Positions 8,103 through 16,341 of a stretch of DNA of 62,531 nt are shown one piece after another; positions within the stretch are counted from its first letter, which is position 1, and each line of letters opens with the position of its first letter. The stretch is from an uncultured Eubacteriales bacterium (lineage in GTDB: Bacteria; Bacillota; Clostridia; Oscillospirales; Oscillospiraceae), in contig OMZQ01000016.1 of the NCBI GenBank assembly GCA_900315595.1, forward strand, positions 1 through 62,531. Direction: 5' to 3'. The position numbers were made by a program, and so were the translations under genes. Below the pieces are notes generated by a model. The model made no database searches. It worked only from the letters and a program-made list of their open reading frames with translations, and had not been told where the DNA came from.

Positions 8103-8139
8103 AAAACGGTACGCCCGCGCATGCGGGGCGTTCCGTTTT
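8103..8139 (+). terminator. Terminator after the response regulator
   Basis: An imperfect stem (AAAACGG-ACGCCC with GGGCGT-CCGTTTT) follows the regulator stop codon by about 18 nt and ends in TTTT. Confidence 0.65.
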
Positions 8140-8146
8140 GAATGCC

Positions 8147-8356
8147 TTACAACCTCTTTTTCATCGTCAGGACGTTCTGCCCGTCGGTATGCGCGTCATG
8201 CAGCTCGTCCATCACCTGCTTGGTCAGGCAGAGATGATCCTCGTCCGGCAGATAGAAGTCGTAGAAATCGCCGCCTGCCTCCCGGGCGGGGTCCATCACG
8301 GCGCAGATGTCGATCTCAGGCCGATCCGGGAAGGGAGGAAAGACGTTGGGAAGCAA
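8147..8356 (-). pseudogene. Collapsed PP2C phosphatase / RsbW-like kinase remnant
   Basis: The first 47 residues match the start of a PP2C SpoIIE/RsbU domain: MLP, then FPDR, then MDPAREAGGDFYDFYL and DEDHLCL, parallel to residues 488-535 of the phosphatase encoded at 2799-4991. The reading then jumps to MDEL..., ending NVLTMKKRL, which resembles the C-terminal end of RsbW-type anti-sigma ATPases. A single in-frame deletion between two neighbouring genes would explain this. The PP2C core and ATP-binding site are both missing. It lies next to an intact STAS gene, its likely former partner. Confidence 0.65.
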
Positions 8357-8441
8357 AGCGGAAGCGCAAAGAGCAAAAGAATCGCAAAAAAGCTAAAAAA
8401 TCATCCGGTCAAACCGGATCCTGATACGGAGGGACGAGCGA

Positions 8442-8747
8442 ATGAGTCTGAAACTTGATTTGATCAACCGTGGGACGGAGGGCGAGCTTGTCATGATCGG
8501 CAGGCTGGATTCCCTGACTTCCGAGGACGCGGAAAAGGTCTTTGACGATCTGACGGAACGCTTCGACGTGCTGATCCTGAATATGCAGGGGCTGGACTAT
8601 ATTTCCAGCGCGGGTCTGCGTCTGATCAAGCGGGCTTATATGGCCTTGCGCCGCAAGGGAGGCAGCCTGAAGCTGAAGAACGTGAACAAAATGGTCATGG
8701 AGGTCTTCGAGGTCACCGGCTTTGCCGGCCTGCTGACGTTCATTTGA
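8442..8747 (+). CDS. STAS-domain anti-anti-sigma factor
   Basis: A 101-residue single STAS domain, matching the family's normal length. The phosphorylatable Ser lies in DYISSAGLR. Such proteins bind an RsbW/SpoIIAB-like kinase when unphosphorylated and so free a sigma factor or another target. CGGAGGG lies ahead of the ATG. The only complete PP2C partner nearby is at 2799-4991; the local kinase appears to survive only as a C-terminal scrap at 8147-8356, so the present partner is unknown. The 258 nt downstream hold a weak TTG frame of 17 codons (8871-8924) and the rplL terminator. Confidence 0.85.
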   Translation: MSLKLDLINRGTEGELVMIGRLDSLTSEDAEKVFDDLTERFDVLILNMQGLDYISSAGLRLIKRAYMALRRKGGSLKLKNVNKMVMEVFEVTGFAGLLTFI

Positions 8748-8950
8748 GCGATCCGGGTCTGTCGGACCGGGCCTGCCCGTACGGTCGTCCGACCGCGCGG
8801 ACTGTCCCGATGTGCCGCAGACCCGGTTTGAGCAAAGCATTCGTTGTCATAGAAGGAGAGGTGAGGCGTTTTGCCGAAGCAACCATCCGCAGAAGCGCCG
8901 GTGCTGAAAAAGCCGGAGGCGTGAGCCTGCGCCGCTTCCCGTCATACGAA

Positions 8951-8984
8951 AATCCCGCCGCCCCGGTATCGGAGCGGCGGGATT
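8951..8984 (-). terminator. Terminator of the rplJL operon
   Basis: AATCCCGCCGC (8951-8961) pairs with GCGGCGGGATT (8974-8984). On the minus strand the stem is followed by TTTTCG, placed 22 nt after the rplL stop. Confidence 0.8.
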
Positions 8985-9006
8985 CGATTGCCTGTTTGGG
9001 GAAATC

Positions 9007-9378
9007 TTACTTGATTTCGACCTCGGCGCCGGCAGCCTTGAGATCCTCGGCGAGCTTCTCAGCGTCTTCCTTGGAGATGGCTTCCTTGATGGGCTTGGGA
9101 GCGTTGTCAACCAGTTCCTTGGCTTCCTTCAGGCCCAGGCCGGTCACGGTGCGGACGACCTTGATGACGTTCAGCTTGGAAGCGCCAGCGGACTTCAGGA
9201 TGACGTCGAACTCGGTCTTCTCTTCGACCTCAGCAGCGGCACCGGCAGCGGGACCGGCAACAGCGGCGGCAGCGGCGGAAACGCCGAAGGTCTCTTCCAG
9301 GGCATGAACCAGCTCGGACAGCTCGAGCACGGACAGGTTCTTGACTTCTTCGATCAGAGCAGCGATCTTTTCAGACAT
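9007..9378 (-). CDS. rplL: Ribosomal protein L7/L12
   Basis: A 123-residue protein of the ribosomal stalk that recruits translation GTPases. The N-terminal dimerisation helix, an Ala/Gly-rich hinge (about 35-52) and the C-terminal domain with [11 protein letters not shown] and AGAEVEIK are all clear. The start at 9378 (MSEKIAAL) has GGAGGATAT upstream. It lies 42 nt downstream of rplJ in the same transcript, as is usual, and ends at a strong terminator. Confidence 0.97.
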   Translation of the reverse strand: MSEKIAALIEEVKNLSVLELSELVHALEETFGVSAAAAAVAGPAAGAAAEVEEKTEFDVILKSAGASKLNVIKVVRTVTGLGLKEAKELVDNAPKPIKEAISKEDAEKLAEDLKAAGAEVEIK

Positions 9379-9420
9379 TGTAATATCCTCCAATTAGTAG
9401 TGTTTTGTTTGTTTTGTGGG

Positions 9421-9939
9421 TTAGGCTTCTGCGGGAGCGGGGCCTTCCTTCTGCTGGCGGATCTGATCGATGACGAAGGCCAGGGAAGAGATGGGGGCCA
9501 GGAAGGTGCCGAGGACCTGAGCGACCAGGGCATTCTTGGACGGCAGTTCGCCGAACGCGTTGAGGGCGTCCACGGTCTGAACCTTGCCTTCCACGATGCC
9601 GCCCTTGATTCTCAGAGCGTTCTTGTTCTTCTTTGCGAATTCGCTGACGATACGGGCGGGAGCAATGGGGTCGTCCGTGGTGGTGGCCATGGAAGTGGTG
9701 CCGTTGAGAACCTCGTCGAACTCGGTGAAGCCGGCCTTGTTGGCGGCGAACCGGGTCAGGGTGTTCTTGACAACGTTGTACTCCACGCCGGCTTCACGGA
9801 ACTTGTTGCGAAGCTCGGTATCCTGAGCGACAGTGATGCCCTTGTAATCAACAAAGACCACTGCGGTTGCGGCCTGGATCCGTTCGGTCAGCTGCTCGAC
9901 AATCGCTTTCTTGGTATTGAGTACCTGTGCGTTGGGCAT
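9421..9939 (-). CDS. rplJ: Ribosomal protein L10
   Basis: A 172-residue protein that anchors L7/L12 dimers to the large ribosomal subunit. Typical features are FVDYKGITV near the N terminus, NTLTRFA and the C-terminal helix that binds L12. GGAGGTGA precedes the ATG at 9939. The gene sits behind an L10-leader RNA and its own promoter. The usual upstream rplK-rplA are absent here; an unrelated gene is next, so the operon is split. Confidence 0.97.
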   Translation of the reverse strand: MPNAQVLNTKKAIVEQLTERIQAATAVVFVDYKGITVAQDTELRNKFREAGVEYNVVKNTLTRFAANKAGFTEFDEVLNGTTSMATTTDDPIAPARIVSEFAKKNKNALRIKGGIVEGKVQTVDALNAFGELPSKNALVAQVLGTFLAPISSLAFVIDQIRQQKEGPAPAEA

Positions 9940-9956
9940 GTTGGGTTGTCACCTCC

Positions 9957-10000
9957 GAATAGAATAAAAGTGTCCTTGCGGCCAAAGAACGCAAGGACAC
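9957..10000 (-). terminator. Attenuator stem of the L10 leader
   Basis: On the minus strand GTGTCCTTGCG pairs with CGCAAGGACAC (9990-10000 with 9970-9980), followed by TTTTATTC. An upstream anti-terminator could form with TTTACGGTG, but I did not fold it. Confidence 0.75.
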
Positions 10001-10073
10001 CGTAAATGTCAGAATGCGGAACCTCGGCAGGATTTACGGCCGGAAAACCGGCCACCTGCTGTCTTTGGCAGCC
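9957..10073 (-). ncRNA. L10 leader (autoregulatory 5' UTR)
   Basis: The leader contains the characteristic L10-leader blocks on the minus strand: CTGCCAAAGACAGCAGGTGG, then CCTGCCGAGG, and a GGCCGG-TTTT-CCGGCC hairpin. In this family the L10(L12)4 complex binds the kink-turn region and controls its own operon. A terminator-like stem closes the leader. Confidence 0.88.
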
Positions 10074-10078
10074 TGTAC

Positions 10079-10107
10079 ATAGTAGCACGCGGGAATCGGT
10101 TTGTCAA
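10079..10107 (-). promoter_or_regulatory. Promoter of rplJL
   Basis: A perfect -35 TTGACA (complement of 10102-10107) and TACTAT (complement of 10079-10084) are 17 bp apart. Transcription would start near 10073. Confidence 0.85.
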
Positions 10108-10140
10108 GTGTTTTTTTGAAAAAATCCGCCCTATTGCTTC

Positions 10141-10929
10141 TTACTGCTTCCGTTCCCCCTTCGGGTAGAAGACGTCGGTGGGGAAGGCGACCTTTGCGAA
10201 CAGGTCGCAGGGCTCGTCGGGCGTGCCGGGGTCGTCGGAGCAGCTCCGATCCGGTACGGCAAAGTCGAAGGCCGGGATCAGAAGCTGGGCGCCCCGCTCC
10301 ATCCGCACGGTGGAAAACTGCCCCAGGGTCACGAACAGCTGCCGCAGACCGGGCTCGTTGACCAGCGGGGCATCGAACAGATTGCAGACCGCGTCCGGCA
10401 GCTCCGGCCCCGGCCCGCCCAGCGGCGGCGTCTGGGGGACCTCCTGGATCGACGAGGCCAGAACCATCGGGTCCACGACCTCCACGGTGCAGACCGGCAG
10501 ATTGTCTCCGTAGAGCCGCTCCGGGATCAGCTCGTTGTCGTCGCTGGAAAAGACCTTGGCCCGCAGCTCGCCGCCGTATAGGACCACCCGCTTGTTGAAT
10601 ACCGCCAGACCGTCCAGCGGCACGGGTCTTGCCGCCCCGGAAAGGGCCTCGCCCGTGATGCGGTAGAAGAAGGTCAGGTCGGCGGTGTAGTGACCGCGAT
10701 TGTAGGCGATGGGCGCAACGTCTATGTAGACGTGCAGCAGCTCGGCGCTCCTGGCGCGGGCCGTGGCCGCGCCGTTCAGGGCAGCCTGCGACGGTTCGGT
10801 CAGATAGACGCGCAGATCCTCGATGCAGTCCTTGTCAATGCAGGCGTCCTCGATCTGGTGGGTATGGATGCGCACGGTTTCCCGCCGTTCCTGCGGAACG
10901 CGCGCGGTCGGGTTGATTTGCTCCGGCAT
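10141..10929 (-). CDS. Conserved Clostridia-type protein of unknown function
   Basis: A 262-residue soluble protein with no signal peptide or membrane helix. It opens with a RIHTHQIEDACIDKDCIEDL-type segment (about residues 15-35), followed by a beta-rich body with FFYRITGE and YGGELRAKVF. The Cys-Xaa6-Lys/Asp-Cys pattern recalls uncharacterised proteins of spore formers, but I cannot name a family with certainty. GAGGAGG precedes ATG at 10929. It is divergent from comM with about 155 bp between starts. Confidence 0.7.
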   Translation of the reverse strand: MPEQINPTARVPQERRETVRIHTHQIEDACIDKDCIEDLRVYLTEPSQAALNGAATARARSAELLHVYIDVAPIAYNRGHYTADLTFFYRITGEALSGAARPVPLDGLAVFNKRVVLYGGELRAKVFSSDDNELIPERLYGDNLPVCTVEVVDPMVLASSIQEVPQTPPLGGPGPELPDAVCNLFDAPLVNEPGLRQLFVTLGQFSTVRMERGAQLLIPAFDFAVPDRSCSDDPGTPDEPCDLFAKVAFPTDVFYPKGERKQ

Positions 10930-11083
10930 GGCGTTTACCTCCTCAACGGATTCAAGCAAATTGCTTACATAGCATAATATGAAGCATTTCGCCGGATGTG
11001 CAGGCGGCGCGTTTCCGCCGAAACCCGCTCTTGCTATTTTTCGCGCTTTGCGATACAATAGAGACGCAAAGGGGGGATGCGGC

Positions 11084-12601
11084 TTGATCAGCCATCTCAA
11101 ATCCATGGGCATCGACGGCATCGAGGGCTATCCGGTTTCCGTGGAGTGCTTTATCTCCAACGGCCTGCCGAACTTCGAGGTCGTGGGCCTGCCCGACGCC
11201 TCGGTCAAGGAGGCGCGTGAGCGCGTTCGCGCAGCGGTCAAGACCTCGGGCTTCAAGTTCCCGCCCAGCCGCATCACCGTGAACCTTGCCCCTGCCAACA
11301 CGAAAAAGACCGGCACGCTCTACGACCTGCCCATTCTGCTCGGCATTCTGGCCGCGCAGGAGCAGATCACCCTCCCGGACGATGACTGCGCCTTCCTGGG
11401 CGAGCTCAGCCTGGAGGGGAAGCTCCGACCCATCCCCGGCGTTCTGCCGATGGCGATCGCCGCGGTCCGGGCGGGGATCAGGACCCTCTACGTTCCCATT
11501 CAGAACGCCAAGGAGGCCACGCTGGCCGAGGGCCTGACCGTGATCCCGGTCTACAGCGTGCCCCAGCTCATCGCCCATCTGCGCGGCAGTCCGACCATCG
11601 TGCCCCAGGCAAGGTGGGAGCGCACCGACCTCCGCCGCGAGATCCCGGACTTCAAGGAGGTCATGGGCCAGGAAAACGCCAAGCGCGCGTTGGAGATCGC
11701 CGCCGCAGGCGGGCACAATATCCTGATGGTCGGACCTCCGGGCTCCGGGAAAAGCATGCTGGCCAAGCGCCTGCCCTCGATCCTGCCGGAGATGACCTCC
11801 GACGAATCGCTGGAGGTCACGCAGATCCATTCCATCCTCGGGCTGGTGGACCCGGACAACCCCCTCGTCACCACCCGCCCCTTCCGCAGTCCGCACCACA
11901 CGGTCACGGCGGTCGGTCTTGCGGGCGGCGGCTCCGTTCCGAAGCCGGGCGAGATCTCTCTGGCGCACCGGGGCGTCCTGTTTCTGGACGAGCTGCCCGA
12001 GTTCCGCAAGGAGACGATGGAGGTCCTGCGCCAGCCCCTTGAGGACGGCAAGGTCACCATCACCCGCGCCACCGGCTCGGAGACCTACCCCTGCGAATTC
12101 ATGCTGGTCTGCGCGATGAACCCCTGCCGCTGCGGCTGGTACGGCGACCCGAGCGGGCGCTGCACCTGCTCGGAGCAGTCGGTTCGCGGCTACGTGGGCC
12201 GCATTTCCGGCCCGCTGCTCGACCGCATCGACATCATCATCGAGGTCCCGGCGGTCTCCTTTGACGAGCTCCGCGCACGCAAGGAGGGCGAGCCCTCGTC
12301 TGCGATCCGCGCAAGGGTCAACGCCGCCCGCGCCGTTCAGCACAGGCGCTTCGACGGAACGAGCGTCGTGAACAACGCCCACATGAACCCGGAGCAGCTC
12401 CGCGCAGCCTGCGCCCTGTCGGAGGAATGCGCCGACCTGATGCGCGAGGCCTTCGACACCCTGGGTCTGACCGCCCGCAGCTACGACCGCATTCTGAAGG
12501 TCGCCCGCACGATCGCCGACCTCGACGGGGCCGAGGCCATCGGCCTGTCCCATCTGGCGGAGGCCATCCAGTACCGGACGTATCAGATCGGGCGGAATTG
12601 A
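11084..12601 (+). CDS. comM: YifB/ComM family AAA ATPase
   Basis: A 505-residue Mg-chelatase-like helicase. The N-terminal ChlI-like domain starts ISHLKSMGIDGI and contains FEVVGLPD; Walker A is GPPGSGKSM near residue 217, Walker B is VLFLDELPEF, and the C-terminal domain carries MNPCRCG and the SYDRILKVARTIADL block. ComM promotes branch migration during recombination of incoming DNA. The TTG at 11084 is preferred because AAAGGGGGG lies about 8 nt upstream; an ATG-started extension to 10979 lacks homology. Confidence 0.93.
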   Translation: MISHLKSMGIDGIEGYPVSVECFISNGLPNFEVVGLPDASVKEARERVRAAVKTSGFKFPPSRITVNLAPANTKKTGTLYDLPILLGILAAQEQITLPDDDCAFLGELSLEGKLRPIPGVLPMAIAAVRAGIRTLYVPIQNAKEATLAEGLTVIPVYSVPQLIAHLRGSPTIVPQARWERTDLRREIPDFKEVMGQENAKRALEIAAAGGHNILMVGPPGSGKSMLAKRLPSILPEMTSDESLEVTQIHSILGLVDPDNPLVTTRPFRSPHHTVTAVGLAGGGSVPKPGEISLAHRGVLFLDELPEFRKETMEVLRQPLEDGKVTITRATGSETYPCEFMLVCAMNPCRCGWYGDPSGRCTCSEQSVRGYVGRISGPLLDRIDIIIEVPAVSFDELRARKEGEPSSAIRARVNAARAVQHRRFDGTSVVNNAHMNPEQLRAACALSEECADLMREAFDTLGLTARSYDRILKVARTIADLDGAEAIGLSHLAEAIQYRTYQIGRN

Positions 12602-12608
12602 GTAAATC

Positions 12609-12667
12609 AGGCAATCGGCAGCAGGCAATAGGCATCAGGCAACAGGCAACAGGCACTGGGCAATAGG
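12609..12667. repeat. Degenerate heptamer tandem repeat
   Basis: About eight units of AGGCAAC/AGGCAAT/AGGCATC follow the comM stop codon. It is non-coding and could have grown by slippage. Confidence 0.7.
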
Positions 12668-12696
12668 AAATGCGCCGGCCGACAACCGCCCGCGCC

Positions 12697-12728
12697 GTAG
12701 GGCGGCCTGACCCCAGGCCGCCGTGCAG
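12697..12728. repeat. GTAGGGCGGCC hairpin fragment
   Basis: GGCGGCCTG (12701-12709) pairs with CAGGCCGCC (12714-12722). The sequence GTAGGGCGGCC is also found inside the element at 53846-53982 and after the Xre gene at 57917, so this may be a scrap of that repeat family. Confidence 0.5.
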
Positions 12729-12763
12729 CTTACCGAATCAAATCCCACTTCAGGAGAACCGAT

Positions 12764-13942
12764 ATGAACGAAATCTTTTTGCTCAAGCTGGGCGAGATCG
12801 TCCTCAAGGGGGCGAACAAAAAAGCCTTTGAAAACAAGCTCTGCACCAACGTCTCGCGGCGGATGCGCCCCTTCGGTGCATTCAAGGTCAGCATCCTGCA
12901 ATCCACGGTCTACGTCGAGCCCGAAAACGAGACCTGCGACCTCGACGGGGCCTGGGACGCCTGCCATACGATCTTCGGCGCGGTGTCCATCTGCCGCTGC
13001 CGTCCCTGTGAGAAGGATCTCGACGCGATCTTTGCCGCGATCCAGGCCTATCTGGGCGACGATCTGGCGGCTGCCAAGTCCTTCAAGGTCGAATCCAAGC
13101 GCTCTGACAAGCGCTTCCCGCTGAACTCCATCCAGATCTCCCAGGAGATCGGCGGACGGCTGGCCGAGGCCTATCCCGAGGTCGCGGTGGACGTTCACGA
13201 CCCCGACTATACCGTCTACGTGGAGGTCCGCGACTTCGCGGCCTACGTCCACGGCCCCGCCGAGCCCGGCGCGGGCGGTCTGCCCACCGGAGTCGGCGGA
13301 CGGGCGGGGGTCCTGCTCTCCGGCGGCATCGACTCCCCGGTCGCGGGCTATATGATCGCCAAGCGCGGCGTGGAGCTGGAGGCCATCCACTTCTTCTCCT
13401 ATCCCTACACCTCCGAGCGGGCCAAGGAAAAGGTTCTGGAGCTGGCTCGCCGCATGACCCGCTACTGCGGGCGCATGACCGTCAACGTGGTCGGCTTCAC
13501 CGAGATCCAGGAGGCCATCCGGGATCACTGCCCCGAGGAATATTTTACGATCATCATGCGTAGATTTATGATGCGGATCGCGGAGCGCATCGCCCTGGAC
13601 CACGGCTGCGGCTGCCTCGTCACCGGCGAAAATCTCGGACAGGTCGCCAGCCAGACGATGGAGGCGATGGCCGTCACCCACGCCGTCGTCCACATCCCGG
13701 TGTTCCATCCGCTGATCGGCATGGACAAGGAAGAAATCGTCCGGATCGCCCGCCGGATCGACACGCTTGAGACCTCCATCCTGCCCTATGAGGACTGCTG
13801 CACGGTCTTCACGCCCAAGCACCCCAAGACCAAGCCGAAGCTCGGCGCGGTCGAGGAGGTCGAATCCAGGCTGGAGGTCGAGGCTCTGATCGAGCGGGCC
13901 CTGCAAAATACGGAGCTGGTGAAGGTGCGCTATCATGGATAA
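12764..13942 (+). CDS. thiI: tRNA 4-thiouridine synthase ThiI
   Basis: A 392-residue tRNA sulfurtransferase that adenylates and thiolates U8 of tRNA. It has the N-terminal ferredoxin-like/THUMP region and a PP-loop SGGIDSPVAG near residue 184. It lacks the C-terminal rhodanese domain found in enterobacteria, as in many Firmicutes; a cysteine desulfurase would supply sulfur (a class V enzyme is encoded at 32560). CAGGAG precedes the ATG. The stop overlaps the next start by 8 nt. Confidence 0.95.
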   Translation: MNEIFLLKLGEIVLKGANKKAFENKLCTNVSRRMRPFGAFKVSILQSTVYVEPENETCDLDGAWDACHTIFGAVSICRCRPCEKDLDAIFAAIQAYLGDDLAAAKSFKVESKRSDKRFPLNSIQISQEIGGRLAEAYPEVAVDVHDPDYTVYVEVRDFAAYVHGPAEPGAGGLPTGVGGRAGVLLSGGIDSPVAGYMIAKRGVELEAIHFFSYPYTSERAKEKVLELARRMTRYCGRMTVNVVGFTEIQEAIRDHCPEEYFTIIMRRFMMRIAERIALDHGCGCLVTGENLGQVASQTMEAMAVTHAVVHIPVFHPLIGMDKEEIVRIARRIDTLETSILPYEDCCTVFTPKHPKTKPKLGAVEEVESRLEVEALIERALQNTELVKVRYHG

Positions 13943-14411
13943 GATTCAGGAATTGGTTGCGATCCTCAAGGAGCGGGGGCTGACCGTCTCCACAGCCGAA
14001 TCCTGCACCGGCGGCCTGCTGGGCAAGTCGATCACCGACATCTCCGGGGCCTCCGCGGTCTATCCGGGCGGCGTGATCAGCTATTGCAACCGCGTCAAGC
14101 ACGAGATCCTCGGCGTGGATCAGGAGATCCTCGATACCCTCGGCGCGGTCTCCGCTCCGGTCGCCCGTCAGATGGCGGAGGGCGTCCGCCGCGTGCTCCG
14201 GGCCGATCTCGGCGTCGGCGTGACCGGCATCGCCGGGCCGAACGGCGACGGGACCGGAAGGCCGGTCGGCCTGGTCTATATCGGCGCCGCTTCGGCGGAG
14301 GGCTTCCTCGTCCGCGAATTCCGCTTTGACGGAGACCGCGACGCGGTTCGCCGCCAGTCGGCGGAAGCTGCCGCCGACCTGCTGCTGGAGCTTCTGGGTC
14401 AAACGCTTTAA
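13935..14411 (+). CDS. pncC: Nicotinamide-nucleotide amidase (CinA C-terminal domain)
   Basis: A 158-residue stand-alone CinA C-terminal domain that deamidates NMN to NaMN in NAD recycling. The signature STAESCTGGLLG lies at about 20-31, with YPGGVISYCN and GVTGIAGPNGDG later. The N-terminal MoCF-like half of full-length CinA is missing, which is common. The gene overlaps thiI and is probably translationally coupled. Confidence 0.93.
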   Translation: MDKIQELVAILKERGLTVSTAESCTGGLLGKSITDISGASAVYPGGVISYCNRVKHEILGVDQEILDTLGAVSAPVARQMAEGVRRVLRADLGVGVTGIAGPNGDGTGRPVGLVYIGAASAEGFLVREFRFDGDRDAVRRQSAEAAADLLLELLGQTL

Positions 14412-14441
14412 ACAATTCAAATCAGGGAGGGAGAGCATCGT

Positions 14442-14903
14442 ATGCGCCGTAAATTGGAACGCTGGCTGCTGCCCTCCCTTTTTGCGCTCTGGCTGACCGT
14501 CCTGCTTCGGATCACGGTCTTTCGCCCCGGCTGCCTGACCCACGGCCTGTTCTCCGGACGGGTCGAGTGGGTCCCCTTCGTCTACCTCGCCAAGCTGATC
14601 CGAGTGGGCAACTGGCGATATTTCGCGTATCTGTTCGTGGGCAATCTGATCTGGTTCGTCCCCGCCGGGATCTTTGTGCGCCGGTACGACGCCCGGCGGC
14701 GCGGCAAAAACGCCGCCGGACCGACCGGTCGGAGCCGGAACGGTCCGTGCCGCGCGGCGGCCTTCGGCTTTGCCCTGTCGCTTGGGATCGAGCTGTCGCA
14801 GTTCGTCCTCGGCTCCGGCGTCACGGAGGTGGAGGACCTGATTCTGAATACGACCGGCGCGGTGCTGGGCTGGCTGGCAGCGGGCTTTGGAAGGAAGGCT
14901 TGA
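14442..14903 (+). CDS. VanZ-like membrane protein
   Basis: A 153-residue protein with three to four predicted membrane helices. The VanZ-type motifs are EWVPFVYL near the first loop, LIWFVPAGIF, and the ALSLGIELSQFVLGSGVTEVEDLILNTTG region at the C terminus, including E.SQ and D.DL-like residues. VanZ relatives are linked to low-level teicoplanin resistance and to envelope functions, but the biochemical role is unclear. GGGAGGGAG precedes the ATG. A second paralogue is at 31026. Confidence 0.82.
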   Translation: MRRKLERWLLPSLFALWLTVLLRITVFRPGCLTHGLFSGRVEWVPFVYLAKLIRVGNWRYFAYLFVGNLIWFVPAGIFVRRYDARRRGKNAAGPTGRSRNGPCRAAAFGFALSLGIELSQFVLGSGVTEVEDLILNTTGAVLGWLAAGFGRKA

Positions 14904-14918
14904 CGCTCGACAAAACAA

Positions 14919-14947
14919 TTGCAAACCCTGCGTTCTTATGCTATAAT
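14919..14947 (+). promoter_or_regulatory. Promoter of the P-loop/CYTH gene
   Basis: TTGCAA (14919-14924) and a perfect TATAAT (14942-14947) are 17 bp apart, 34 bp upstream of the ATG. Confidence 0.75.
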
Positions 14948-14980
14948 AAATCGAAAAAAACACGGAAAGGCGGAGGCCTC

Positions 14981-16084
14981 ATGGAGAAGAAAATCGTCAA
15001 AATCGTCCTGACCGGCGGCCCGGCGGCCGGCAAAACGACCCTCATCAGCCGCGTGCTCAAGGAGTTCAAGCAGGAGGACGGCTGGAAGGTCATCACGATC
15101 CCGGAGACCGCCACGGAGCTGATCTCGGGCTTCGGCATCAAGCCCTTTGACAACTGCATGTCCATGTTTGATTTCCAGTATTTCGTCATTGCCGACCAGC
15201 TCCACAAGGAGAAGCTGGCGCTCGACGCCGCGCAGAAGGTCCCCGAGCAGAACGTCCTGATCCTCTATGACCGCGCCCTGCTCGACGACAAGGCCTATAT
15301 CACCGACGCGGAATTTGAGTACGTCGTATCCCACTTCGACCTGACCACCGAGGCGGTGCTTGCCAAGTACGACGCTGTGATCCACCTCGTCACCTGCGCC
15401 AAGGGCGCGGAGTTTGCCTATAACCTCGGCAACGACGCCCGAACCGAGGACATCGGACACGCCATCGAGCTTGACGACAACACCCTCCGCGCCTGGAGTA
15501 CCCATCCGAACCTTCGCATCGTGGACAACGCAGTGGACTTCGAGAAGAAGATCCAGCGCGGCCTGCGGGAGATCAGCCGGATCGTCGGTGAGCCGGAGCC
15601 GATGGATAAGAAGCGCAAGTATCTGATCCGCATGCCGGATCTCAACCGCCTCATCGTGGAGCGCCATGCCGTCCCCTTCGACATGATGCAGAGCTACCTC
15701 GTGATGACGAACCCGAATATCGAGCGCCGCGTCCGCCAGCAGAAGAACGGCCCGGAATACCTCTACTTCTACACCGAAAAGCACATCATGCCTGACAGCA
15801 CGAAGTGGGATACCGAGCGTCCGATCTCCCAGAAGGAGTATCAGCGCTATCTGCAGGAGGCCGACGCCAGCCTCCAGCCGGTCTACAAGCGGAAATACCG
15901 CTTCAACTACAACCGTCAGCGCTTTGAGATCGACGTCTATCCCTTCTCCCAGGAGAAGGCCGTCCTGTTCTGCTACGCCGACGAGGAGCCCGTTACGGCC
16001 CCGCCCGAGCTGGAGATCCTGCGCGACGTCACCGGCGACCCCGAGTACAAGAACAAGCATCTGGCCAGCTTGCAGAGACTCTGA
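14981..16084 (+). CDS. P-loop NTPase (AAA_28-like) fused to CYTH-like domain
   Basis: A 367-residue cytosolic protein. Residues 8-190 form a kinase-like P-loop domain with Walker A GGPAAGKTT (12-20) and YDRALLDD, similar to nucleoside-kinase-type AAA_28 proteins. Residues about 205-360 look like a CYTH/triphosphate tunnel domain: KRKYLI, IERRVRQQ, ISQKEYQRYL, KRKYRF, FEIDVYPF and VTGDPEYKN. The usual ExExK signature is altered to KxKRK, so the metal site may be different. A kinase joined to a CYTH domain suggests phosphate or polyphosphate ester chemistry, which is inference. ATG at 14981 has GGAAAGGCGGAGG upstream. Confidence 0.75.
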   Translation: MEKKIVKIVLTGGPAAGKTTLISRVLKEFKQEDGWKVITIPETATELISGFGIKPFDNCMSMFDFQYFVIADQLHKEKLALDAAQKVPEQNVLILYDRALLDDKAYITDAEFEYVVSHFDLTTEAVLAKYDAVIHLVTCAKGAEFAYNLGNDARTEDIGHAIELDDNTLRAWSTHPNLRIVDNAVDFEKKIQRGLREISRIVGEPEPMDKKRKYLIRMPDLNRLIVERHAVPFDMMQSYLVMTNPNIERRVRQQKNGPEYLYFYTEKHIMPDSTKWDTERPISQKEYQRYLQEADASLQPVYKRKYRFNYNRQRFEIDVYPFSQEKAVLFCYADEEPVTAPPELEILRDVTGDPEYKNKHLASLQRL

Positions 16085-16341
16085 TCCGTCCGGGAAAGGC
16101 TTCCCGGACGGCCGCTGCGCCGCGCGCAGTCCGGGCTGCGTCGTTATGTCAACGAAGCGCCGCCGCCGGAACTCCACGCGGACCGAAAAACCACCGGTTC
16201 CGCAGGACGGCGGAAAAACCGCCAAAAGACAAGCAGATTCAACGAATCTGACCGGTGGAAAACCCGGTGGACAGTGTGTATAACTCCGCCGCGCGGGAAA
16301 ATATCCCGTCAGATTCTGTCAACCGAAACGGAGGGAAATCC

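Noticed and set aside
8871..8924. 17-codon TTG frame with a strong AGGAGAGGTGAG site
   Set aside because: Too short to judge; may be the start of a deleted gene.
14442..14903. Glycopeptide resistance locus
   Set aside because: VanZ-like genes are widespread in Clostridia and no vanHAX genes are present.
16146..16283. 45-codon basic frame after the CYTH gene
   Set aside because: No binding site close to the ATG and no recognisable similarity.
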